Below, one piece after another: positions 1 to 5,420 of a DNA stretch of 5,920 bases. The translations under genes and the position numbers were made by a program. Source of the DNA: an uncultured Myxococcales bacterium. GTDB taxonomy: Bacteria; Myxococcota; UBA727; VGSZ01. How positions within the stretch are numbered: position 1 is the first letter of the stretch; each line of letters opens with the position of its first letter. The notes beneath the pieces are model-generated. The model worked only from the letters and a program-made list of their open reading frames with translations, had not been told where the DNA came from and did no database searches. The DNA lies in assembly GCA_903952805.1 (NCBI GenBank), contig CAJBHN010000707.1, positions 1 to 5,920 on the forward strand, read 5' to 3'.

Positions 1-431
1 ACGGCCAACATGTGGCGACCGTTGACGGCAAGGTATTTTCGTTTGGCGACAAGCTGGTCCTTCAGGATCCCAATGGCAACGAGTTGGTGCGCATTGAACA
101 GAAGCTGATTGCGCTCAAGCCAACGTACGAGATTGTGCGCGACGGTACGGTCGTCGCCACGGTCAGCAAAGATTTCTTCACGCTCTTTCGCTGCTCGTTC
201 ACCGTGGACGTCCCTGGCCCCGACGACCTCGCCGCCCAGGGCTCCTTTGGTGATCACGAGTACGCGTTCACGCGGAGCAACCGCCGGGTCGCGGTGGTGT
301 CGAAGTCGTGGTTCAGCCTGAGCGACAGCTATGGCGTCGAGGTGCAAGACGGTGAAGACCCGATGTTGATCCTCGCCAGCACCGTCGTCATCGACCTCTG
401 TTGCCACAAAGAAGGCCAAAAGGAGGACTGA
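1..431 (+). CDS. LURP-one-related (LOR/Tubby-like) protein, 3' part
   Basis: The reading frame is open from the left edge (first full codon at position 3) to a TGA at 429-431, giving 142 residues. The segments FSFGDKLVLQDPNGNEL, KPTYEIVRDG, FTLFRCSFTVDVPGPDDL and LASTVVIDLCCH match my memory of bacterial LURP-one-related proteins. These are compact beta-barrels around a central hydrophobic helix, related to Tubby C-terminal domains and phospholipid scramblases. A GTG at 12 could serve as a start. However, family members usually carry a further stretch of about 20-30 residues ahead of the 'GKVFSFGDKL' motif, so I infer that the true start lies outside the window. The C-terminal helix ILASTVVIDLCC is the expected hydrophobic core. 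No enzymatic role is established for bacterial members; membrane or lipid binding is a suggestion only. It lies 55 bp before a Ser/Thr kinase gene on the same strand and could be co-transcribed with it. Confidence 0.8.
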   Translation, partial: GQHVATVDGKVFSFGDKLVLQDPNGNELVRIEQKLIALKPTYEIVRDGTVVATVSKDFFTLFRCSFTVDVPGPDDLAAQGSFGDHEYAFTRSNRRVAVVSKSWFSLSDSYGVEVQDGEDPMLILASTVVIDLCCHKEGQKED

Positions 432-442
432 CCCGGATCAAT

Positions 443-468
443 CGCCGACCGGCGACAGCGCCGACCGG
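443..468. repeat. 10-bp direct repeat upstream of the kinase gene
   Basis: The decamer CGCCGACCGG occurs at 443-452 and again at 459-468, a 16-bp period, inside the 55-bp gap between the LOR gene and the kinase gene. The first copy extends into the imperfect palindrome CGCCGACCGGCG. It could be an operator or merely GC-rich chance. No convincing -35/-10 pair is visible beside it. Confidence 0.3.
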
Positions 469-486
469 GCACGGTAAACCAGCGCG

Positions 487-2409
487 ATGGCCGGCACCAA
501 CGACGCAGACTTCAAACCCGTCATCGACGGCGTCGACGACAACACCTTGACCGACGAGGCCAAGCATCGCGGGCCGACGACGCGGGTCGTCGAGTTGCCG
601 CCACCGTCTTCTTCAGCCGAACGAGAGAGCCTCGGGAGCGACCACTTTGTCGACCGCTTCCACCGACGGGAAGTCTTGGGGCGAGGCGGGATGGGAGAGG
701 TCACGTTGTGGCGCGACGACCGCCTCGGCCGCGAGGTGGCGGTCAAGAGACTGCTGCCCCACGCTGTCGACGACGACACCGCCCGCGCGCGTTTTTTGCG
801 TGAGGCTCGTGTCCAGGGACAGCTCGAGCATCCAGCGGTCGTGCCCGTCTACGATGTGCGCGAGGACGGCGACGGCGGCCTCTCGCTCACGATGAAGCGC
901 GTGCGAGGAAAGACCCTCACCAAGCTTCTTGAGGAGCATAGCCGCAGCGACCTGGGCCGAGAACCATCGCGGCGCCTGTTGTCGGCGTTTTCGACGGTCT
1001 GTCTCGCCATCGAATTCGCCCACGCCCGTGGAATCGTGCATCGGGATCTCAAGCCGGGCAACATCATGCTTGGCGACTTCGGCGAGGTGTATGTCCTGGA
1101 TTGGGGCCTCGCCAAGATCTTGGGAGAGCCCGCTGAAGGCGACGAGAGCAGCGCCGGCGCCCTTTCTCCCTCGGCGATGACCCAGTCCGGCAGCGTCCTT
1201 GGCACCCTCGGCTACATGGCACCTGAGCAGCTTGACGACAGCGTGGGCCCCACGACCGCTGCCAGCGATGTCTACTCCCTTGGTGCGATCTTGTTCGAGG
1301 TGCTGGCTGGGGTGCCGTTGTTGACGGCGTCGTCGCCGATGGAGCTCATGCAGCTGACCCTCGCGGGGGTGGACGCTCGCGCCCAGCAACGAGCGCCGGC
1401 GCAGCGGGTGCCGCCAGAGCTCGAAGATGTCTGCGTGCAGGCCACCGCACGTGTGCCCAACGCCCGCGTGTTTACGGCGCGCGCGCTGCATGACGCCGTC
1501 GAGCGCTACCTCGAGGGCGACCGTGACCTCAGCCGCCGTCGTGCTCTCGCTGCCCATCACATCGACATCGCCACCGCCGCTCTCGGGGCCGCCGCGACAG
1601 ATGGCGCCGACGACAGCGCTGACGATGGAAGCGTCGAATCCCACGCCCGCGCCACCGCCATGCGCGAACTTGGTACCGCCATCGCGCTCGACCCGAGCAA
1701 CGCCGTCGCCGGCCGCGCTGTCCTTCGTCTGCTGGCCGAGCCCCCTCGGCATATCCCCGCCGCGGTGCGTGACGAGATCGACGCCATGGATCGCGCGCAG
1801 GTCAAAGAGGGAGCCCGCCTCAGTGCCCCGCTGGCACTGACCTGGCTGTTGTTCATGCCGTTTCCCTTCTTCATGCACGTGTTGGACTGGCGACCGATCG
1901 CGGTGATGATGGCTGTCATCGTCGTCGTGAGTGTCAACAGCGTGGTCAACGTCACGCTCGAGCGTGTCCCGCTGCTCAATCAGGCCTTCAACTACATTCT
2001 TCTGGCTGTTTTGTGCTTGAGCGCCGGCTTCGTCGCTGGGCCGTTGGTGACGGTGCCCACGCTCATCGCCACCTTCGTGGCCGCATTGCAGTCTCATCCG
2101 TCGCGCGCGGTCCGTCGGGTCGTCGTTGCTGGCGGGTGTGGCCTGTTCCTGATGATGGTGGGCCTCGAATGGGCCGGCGTGACGCCCACGTCCTATGTTT
2201 TTGTCGACGGCAGCATTCACATTGTGCCGGTGGCCCTTGGTTTCCCCGAGGTCGCCACCCGCTTGCTGATGATGCTCAGCGCCGTGGGGTCAATCCTGTC
2301 GGTTGCGCTGTTCATCTCCAAGATGCGGGACTCATTGGCTGCAGCACAGCAGCGCGCCCTGGTCTTGGGATGGCACCTGCGCCAGATCATGCCCGACGCC
2401 GTCGACTGA
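487..2409 (+). CDS. Membrane-anchored Hanks-type Ser/Thr protein kinase
   Basis: This 640-residue protein phosphorylates Ser/Thr on unknown targets. The catalytic domain spans about residues 58-345. It has the glycine loop GRGGMGEV (65-72), ATP-anchoring Lys87, a helix-C Glu (probably E106), the catalytic loop HRDLKPGN (185-192) with Asp187, a metal-binding DWG (205-207) where DFG is usual, and GTLGYMAPE (239-247). These indicate an active kinase. Residues about 386-416 resemble a TPR-type helical hairpin (AMRELGTAIALDPSNAVA). From about 447 to 610 there are roughly five or six hydrophobic segments (near 447-464, 470-488, 502-534, 544-560, 591-610), so the kinase domain faces the cytoplasm and the C-terminus forms a multi-pass membrane region. 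The ATG at 487 is the first possible start after an in-frame TAA at 475-477; no strong Shine-Dalgarno precedes it. The DWG variant is common in kinases of Myxococcota and Planctomycetota. No extracytoplasmic sensor such as PASTA is seen. Confidence 0.93.
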   Translation: MAGTNDADFKPVIDGVDDNTLTDEAKHRGPTTRVVELPPPSSSAERESLGSDHFVDRFHRREVLGRGGMGEVTLWRDDRLGREVAVKRLLPHAVDDDTARARFLREARVQGQLEHPAVVPVYDVREDGDGGLSLTMKRVRGKTLTKLLEEHSRSDLGREPSRRLLSAFSTVCLAIEFAHARGIVHRDLKPGNIMLGDFGEVYVLDWGLAKILGEPAEGDESSAGALSPSAMTQSGSVLGTLGYMAPEQLDDSVGPTTAASDVYSLGAILFEVLAGVPLLTASSPMELMQLTLAGVDARAQQRAPAQRVPPELEDVCVQATARVPNARVFTARALHDAVERYLEGDRDLSRRRALAAHHIDIATAALGAAATDGADDSADDGSVESHARATAMRELGTAIALDPSNAVAGRAVLRLLAEPPRHIPAAVRDEIDAMDRAQVKEGARLSAPLALTWLLFMPFPFFMHVLDWRPIAVMMAVIVVVSVNSVVNVTLERVPLLNQAFNYILLAVLCLSAGFVAGPLVTVPTLIATFVAALQSHPSRAVRRVVVAGGCGLFLMMVGLEWAGVTPTSYVFVDGSIHIVPVALGFPEVATRLLMMLSAVGSILSVALFISKMRDSLAAAQQRALVLGWHLRQIMPDAVD

Positions 2410-2470
2410 TGAAGCCCATCGCCCTCGACGGCGTGCGTCCTGGACCGAGGCACCGTTGCTGCCAGCGCCG

Positions 2471-2496
2471 GTGACCAGGGTCTACGCCCGGGTCAC
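2471..2496. terminator. Hairpin between convergent genes, possible bidirectional terminator
   Basis: GTGACC at 2471-2476 pairs with GGTCAC at 2491-2496. Inside it, GGG (2478-2480) pairs with CCC (2487-2489) after one A/G mismatch, leaving a 6-nt loop. It lies between the convergent kinase and lipoprotein genes and overlaps the lipoprotein stop codon (2493-2495). There is no T-run on either side, so a standard intrinsic terminator is not demonstrated. Confidence 0.35.
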
Positions 2497-2975
2497 GGAG
2501 CGACAAACCTGGCGCGGCCAAATTCAACGTCGCGGGCGTCGATGGTGGCTGCAGCAGCGGCGCAGTATTTTTTCACCAACGCCGACGGCTCTCCGTCGAC
2601 CGTGACGCAGTCGCACGGGTAGCCATCGCCGTTGCCATCAGCGTCACAGGCCTCGGCTGGTGTGAAGTCGACACAGGCGAGTTCGCCAAAAGCGATGATG
2701 GCCTGGCAGCTGAACCCTTCGCCGGCCTCGGCGCATTCGACGTCGGCTTCGCACTGCTTTGTGCAGTACGGTCGGCTGCCGTCGGTGCTCGCACACAGCG
2801 CGGCCGAGCAGCTGTCGAGGGCAACGTCGAGAACGAGGTCGTTGGTGCCGGGCTGCACCTTCACTCGGGCCAGGACCTTGTCCTGATTGGGATCACAGGG
2901 CGAACCGATTTCGGGCTCGCACGCCGAGAGCACCATGGCGGCCGACATCAGCACGAGCAGCGAGTTGAAACGCAT
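2493..2975 (-). CDS. Cysteine-rich predicted lipoprotein of unknown function
   Basis: The protein has 160 residues. It begins with a short signal peptide (MRFNSLL, then a hydrophobic stretch) that ends in the lipobox LSAC at residues 16-19, so Cys19 should be lipidated and the protein anchored in the membrane facing the periplasm or cell surface. Twelve further cysteines follow (27, 56, 61, 71, 75, 81, 90, 101, 110, 121, 123, 138). The part PYCTKQCEADVEC...GEGFSCQ resembles the disulfide-rich modules common in secreted proteins of Myxococcota. The acidic run ACDADGNGDG (109-118) looks like a possible metal-binding or linker stretch. The frame stays open far upstream, so I chose the ATG at 2975 because the signal peptide begins there. 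No good Shine-Dalgarno precedes it, but a TATACA hexamer sits 6 nt upstream. Specific function is not recognised. Third-position GC is high, as expected for a real gene here. Confidence 0.8.
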   Translation of the reverse strand: MRFNSLLVLMSAAMVLSACEPEIGSPCDPNQDKVLARVKVQPGTNDLVLDVALDSCSAALCASTDGSRPYCTKQCEADVECAEAGEGFSCQAIIAFGELACVDFTPAEACDADGNGDGYPCDCVTVDGEPSALVKKYCAAAAATIDARDVEFGRARFVAP

Positions 2976-2981
2976 GCTTGG

Positions 2982-2987
2982 TGTATA
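2982..2987 (-). promoter_or_regulatory. Possible -10 element of the lipoprotein gene
   Basis: Read on the minus strand this is TATACA, close to the bacterial -10 consensus TATAAT. It lies only 6 nt before the lipoprotein ATG, so transcription would start at or next to the A of the start codon and give a leaderless mRNA. That would fit the missing Shine-Dalgarno. No clear -35 box stands at 16-18 bp, so this rests on one hexamer. Confidence 0.25.
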
Positions 2988-3241
2988 GCATGTCCGCCAT
3001 TCGTTGGTGGACAACGAGCCTGCCACCACGCTGCGCCAAGACATCAACGATGGGCTTGCAGCCCTCGGCACCTGAACACGCGGCCAATCCAGGGCAGGGC
3101 CATTGCCCATATTCGACCGAGCCGTCGGCGAACGTGTCGACGGCTCCCGTGGTGTCCGTGGTGGGAGGAGGGGCGCCCTGCCGCACAACAAGGTCGTGAC
3201 GCATGGCAGGCGCATCGCTAGATCCGGCCTCGAGAACCACC

Positions 3242-3273
3242 TGCGGTCGTCTGTCGTATTGCAGACGACCGCA
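3242..3273. promoter_or_regulatory. Perfect 12-bp inverted repeat upstream of carF
   Basis: TGCGGTCGTCTG at 3242-3253 is the exact reverse complement of CAGACGACCGCA at 3262-3273, with an 8-nt spacer at 3254-3261 (an extra T-G wobble could close the loop further in RNA). It ends 7 nt before the GGAGG ribosome binding site and 20 nt before the carF ATG. No T-run follows, which argues against a terminator. It could be a dimeric repressor or activator operator, or a stable hairpin in the 5' leader that affects translation. The symmetry is certain; the role is inferred. Confidence 0.6.
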
Positions 3274-3280
3274 CGGGTCT

Positions 3281-3285
3281 GGAGG
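3281..3285 (+). promoter_or_regulatory. Ribosome binding site of carF
   Basis: GGAGG stands 8 nt before the ATG at 3294 and fixes that start. It lies just downstream of the inverted repeat, so a folded leader could influence access to it. Confidence 0.75.
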
Positions 3286-3293
3286 CCGCAGCA

Positions 3294-4016
3294 ATGGAAT
3301 CGACCTATACACGCACGACGGGACAGAAGGCGGCCGAGGCCTTCGGCGTCGTTGCGGCCATGGCTCTCATTTCGTTGACAACCTGGCGCGTGGCCAGCGC
3401 ACCGCTTGATATGGCGGCCATCATCGCCCTCGGTGCTGCCCTGGGCGTGGGGGTGTTGTTGGCTGACCTGTTTTCGGGGTTTGTGCATTGGCTCTTTGAC
3501 CGCTGCGGCACCGAGGAGACCCCCTTTTTCGGCCCCAATTTCATCAGGGCTTTTCGCTTCCACCACAAAGATCCGCTCGACATCACGCTGCATGGATTTC
3601 TCGCCACCAACGGCAACACCTCGCTCGCGACGCTGTTGCCGCTGCTGCTGCTCAACATGATGCCCATTGGTGCCGGGCATTGGAGTGTCATCTTGGTGGT
3701 GGCCTCCCTGGTGACCGCTTCGGTGCTCACGATCCTGACCAACCAATTCCACAAGTGGGCGCACACCAAGACCCCCCCGGCGCTGGTGGTGTGGCTGCAG
3801 GATCGCGGCATCATCCTCGGCCGCGACCACCACGCGGTCCACCATGTCTGGCCGCACGAGTCGCATTTCTGCATCACGACGGGCTGGCTGAACCCCGTGA
3901 TGGGGCGCATCCAGTTTTGGAGCCGCAGCGAGGCGCTGGCGAAGCGCTGCGGCATTCCCATGTACTTTGACGACGCGAGTCACGCCGCCGATCCGTCGGC
4001 CGCCCCGGCCGAGTAG
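3294..4016 (+). CDS. carF: Plasmanylethanolamine desaturase, CarF/TMEM189 family
   Basis: The 240-residue membrane protein belongs to the CarF/TMEM189 (PEDS1, Kua) lipid desaturase family. This enzyme uses O2 to introduce the vinyl-ether double bond into plasmanylethanolamine, the last step of aerobic plasmalogen synthesis. In Myxococcus xanthus it is required for carotenoid induction by blue light through singlet oxygen. Visible family signatures are LADLFSGFVHW (56-66; D58, H65), FHHKDP with H90/H91, H100, QFHKWAH (H153, H157) and GRDHHAVHHVWPHESHF (H179, H180, H183, H184, H188, H191). Together these form the histidine-rich presumed di-iron site. Hydrophobic segments near 15-30, 38-57, 111-126 and 130-148 anchor it in the membrane. 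The C-terminal 15 or so residues are Ala/Pro-rich and not conserved. A strong GGAGG supports the ATG start. The gene is single in orientation here, divergent from the lipoprotein gene and convergent with hemB; no ether-lipid synthesis genes are adjacent. Confidence 0.93.
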   Translation: MESTYTRTTGQKAAEAFGVVAAMALISLTTWRVASAPLDMAAIIALGAALGVGVLLADLFSGFVHWLFDRCGTEETPFFGPNFIRAFRFHHKDPLDITLHGFLATNGNTSLATLLPLLLLNMMPIGAGHWSVILVVASLVTASVLTILTNQFHKWAHTKTPPALVVWLQDRGIILGRDHHAVHHVWPHESHFCITTGWLNPVMGRIQFWSRSEALAKRCGIPMYFDDASHAADPSAAPAE

Positions 4017-4080
4017 CGCCGCTTCCATCAGATCGGGTGGGCGGGCGTCGCTCGCGCCTCGGTGGCCAGCTGCCCTGGCT
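4017..4080. other. Convergent gap between carF and hemB
   Basis: This 64-bp spacer separates the two stop codons. It holds only a weak hairpin, GCCAG (4065-4069) with CTGGC (4075-4079) and a 5-nt loop, with no T-run. It may contribute to termination of either gene, but the evidence is thin. Confidence 0.3.
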
Positions 4081-5106
4081 TCAGAGTTTCTGGGCCAGCT
4101 CCCTGGCGGCGTAGGTCAAAATGACGTCGGCGCCGGCGCGCTTGATGGACAGGACCGCCTCCATCATGCAGCGGTCGCCATCGAGCCAGCCGTGGCCGGC
4201 GGCTGCCTTCAACATCGCGTACTCACCGCTGACGTGATACGCGGCGACGGGGACATCGACGGCCTGCTTCACCGCCATGACGACGTCGAGGTAGGGCAGG
4301 GCGGGCTTGACCATCACCATGTCGGCGCCTTGTTCCAGATCCAGGCGGACCTCGCGCAGCGCTTCCTGCCGATTGGCCGGATTCATCTGGTAGGTCTTTT
4401 TGTCGAGGCCGCCGCGGGGGGCGCTGTCGAGGGCATCGCGAAATGGGCCGTAGAAGCCGCTGGCGTACTTGGCGGCGTAAGACAACAGGCACACGCGCTC
4501 GAAGCCGGCGTCGTCGAGGGCCTGACGCAGGGCGCCGATGCGGCCATCCATCATGTCGGAGGGGGCGATGATGTCGACGCCGGCGCGGGCCTCGCTCAGC
4601 GCCTGTTTCACGAGAGCGGCGACGGTGGCGTCGTTGACGATCTCGGCGCTCATGGCGCCGGTGCCCGGCCAGGCGACATCGTGCATCAGGCCGTCTTGGC
4701 CGGTGGTGGTGTAGGGGTCCAAAGCGACGTCGCCGATGATCATGACCTCGGGGCAGGCGTCCTTGAGGGTCTTGATGGCGCGGGACACGAGGTTGTTGTC
4801 ATTCCAGGCTTCGTCGCCGCCGACGGTCTTCAAGGCATCGTCGACCTTGGGAAACAGCGCGATTCCCGGTACGCCGAGGGCGCGCAGGCTCTTCACCTCC
4901 TCGACCAGCACGTCGACGCTCAGGCGGAATTGGCCGGGCATGGAGGAGATGGCCTGCCGTTGGCCCCTGCCCTCGACAATGAAGAAGGGTTGGATGAGGT
5001 CTGACGGGGTCAGCACCGTTTCGCGGCTCATGCGTCGCAACGCGTCGGTGCGACGCAGCCGGCGGGGACGCTGCACCAGAGACAGGCGGGAATCAGTCGT
5101 CGTCAC
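4081..5106 (-). CDS. hemB: Porphobilinogen synthase (delta-aminolevulinic acid dehydratase)
   Basis: This cytoplasmic enzyme condenses two 5-aminolevulinate molecules to porphobilinogen, an early common step to heme and other tetrapyrroles. The 341 residues fit the family length. Catalytic lysines are visible in LLSYAAKYASGFYGPFRDA (K213) and MVMVKPALPYLD (K267, the Schiff-base lysine). The metal loop DVALDPYTTTGQDG (126-139) has Ala128, Asp130 and Asp138 where the zinc-type enzyme (E. coli) has three cysteines, so this is the Asp-rich Mg/monovalent-cation type known from Pseudomonas and plants. E252 fits by spacing the allosteric Mg ligand of that type. VSGEYAML near the C-terminus is also typical. 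I chose the GTG at 5106 because AAGAGG lies 6 nt upstream; the longer open frame to 5184 would run over the neighbouring tatA ribosome binding site and adds a non-family leader. The gene is divergent from tatA. Confidence 0.95.
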   Translation of the reverse strand: MTTTDSRLSLVQRPRRLRRTDALRRMSRETVLTPSDLIQPFFIVEGRGQRQAISSMPGQFRLSVDVLVEEVKSLRALGVPGIALFPKVDDALKTVGGDEAWNDNNLVSRAIKTLKDACPEVMIIGDVALDPYTTTGQDGLMHDVAWPGTGAMSAEIVNDATVAALVKQALSEARAGVDIIAPSDMMDGRIGALRQALDDAGFERVCLLSYAAKYASGFYGPFRDALDSAPRGGLDKKTYQMNPANRQEALREVRLDLEQGADMVMVKPALPYLDVVMAVKQAVDVPVAAYHVSGEYAMLKAAAGHGWLDGDRCMMEAVLSIKRAGADVILTYAARELAQKL

Positions 5107-5112
5107 GGGAGA

Positions 5113-5118
5113 CCTCTT
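5113..5118 (-). promoter_or_regulatory. Ribosome binding site deciding the hemB GTG start
   Basis: Read on the minus strand this is AAGAGG, separated by 6 nt from the GTG at 5106-5104. It favours this GTG over the in-frame start further upstream at 5184, which has no family support. Confidence 0.7.
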
Positions 5119-5182
5119 TTCGTGGGCGAAACGTGTGCCTATCAATACGATCTGTCCAGCCATACGCTTGGCGCAGGGCCTC

Positions 5183-5188
5183 AAGAGG
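5183..5188 (+). promoter_or_regulatory. Ribosome binding site of tatA
   Basis: AAGAGG lies 7 nt before the ATG at 5196. It selects this ATG over the open frame that continues upstream to 5133, and the protein then begins with the canonical TatA N-terminus. Confidence 0.75.
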
Positions 5189-5195
5189 TGACGCG

Positions 5196-5420
5196 ATGTT
5201 CGGACTCGGCATGCAGGAATTGGTCGTCATCTTGTTGATCGCGCTGTTGCTCTTTGGCGGCAGTCGTCTGCCTGGCATCGCTGCGGGCCTGGGCGGCGCC
5301 GTCAACAGCTTCAAGAAGGCCCTCAAGGGGACCGACGACGACGACCGTGCTCTGCCGGCCCCTGGCACAGGCGACAAGGTCCCCGCGCCGTCGGAGACCA
5401 GCCACTCCAAGCAGGCATGA
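5196..5420 (+). CDS. tatA: Twin-arginine translocase subunit TatA
   Basis: The 74-residue protein is a TatA/TatE-type subunit, which oligomerises with TatBC in the inner membrane to export folded proteins. The sequence begins MFGLGMQELVV, with a single transmembrane helix at about 7-20, the F-G hinge (F20-G21) and then SRLPGIAAGLGGAVNSFKKALKG (23-45) as the amphipathic helix. The tail after 46 is acidic, then Pro/Ser-rich and unstructured, as is usual. The FG hinge favours TatA over TatB, which usually has a Gly-Pro there. The protein is short but within the normal range. No tatB or tatC is in the window. Its stop overlaps the start of rsmE by four bases (ATGA), so the two are probably one transcript with coupled translation. 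Confidence 0.92.
   Translation: MFGLGMQELVVILLIALLLFGGSRLPGIAAGLGGAVNSFKKALKGTDDDDRALPAPGTGDKVPAPSETSHSKQA

Larger units (their letters stand above)
2976..3293. other. 318-bp divergent region between lipoprotein and carF genes
   Basis: This stretch separates two divergent genes and must hold both promoters. It contains a 12-bp perfect inverted repeat (3242-3273), a GGAGG ribosome binding site for the right-hand gene (3281-3285), and a TATACA hexamer read on the minus strand (2987-2982). It also contains an open minus-strand frame from an ATG at 3204 that runs through the lipoprotein start to 2893 (103 codons), and a competing plus-strand open frame (2978-3199). The minus-strand frame contains DTFADGSVEYGQWPCPGL and has about 71% G/C at third positions in its first 62 codons, lower than the lipoprotein gene. 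I recognise no family in either frame, so I do not call a gene. Confidence 0.5.
5107..5195. promoter_or_regulatory. Divergent promoter region of hemB and tatA
   Basis: This 89-bp spacer must carry promoters for both directions. A plus-strand TACGAT at 5146-5151 resembles a -10 box, but no good -35 precedes it. Both genes have an AAGAGG Shine-Dalgarno at the ends of the spacer (5118-5113 on the minus strand for hemB and 5183-5188 for tatA). No clear operator symmetry is seen. Confidence 0.4.

Noticed and set aside
10..12. ATG at 10 as a gene start
   Set aside because: It is in a different frame from the LOR coding frame, which uses GTG at 12 in phase and most likely begins upstream of the window.
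613..2220. Long open frame on the minus strand, 535 codons, antisense to the kinase gene
   Set aside because: It is a by-product of high GC and the codon bias of the kinase gene; its translation is His/Arg/Gly-rich low-complexity sequence with no family signature, while the sense strand carries every kinase motif.
2976..4028. Upstream extension of the lipoprotein frame, antisense through carF
   Set aside because: The translated extension has no recognisable domain and would bury the signal peptide and lipobox inside the protein; the sense strand encodes a clear desaturase.
3967..5004. Plus-strand open frame of 345 codons opposite hemB
   Set aside because: It mirrors hemB codons in antisense, giving a Gly/Ala/Val/Asp/His-rich translation without motifs; hemB is unambiguous on the other strand.
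5143..5150. 8-mer CAATACGA, the reverse complement of the loop of the carF hairpin (TCGTATTG)
   Set aside because: A shared 8-mer on its own is within chance expectation for two positions in a window of this size, and the flanking stem is not present here.
5107..5184. Longer hemB start at 5184
   Set aside because: The extra 26 residues are not HemB-like and would overlap the tatA ribosome binding site; the GTG at 5106 has its own AAGAGG at proper spacing.
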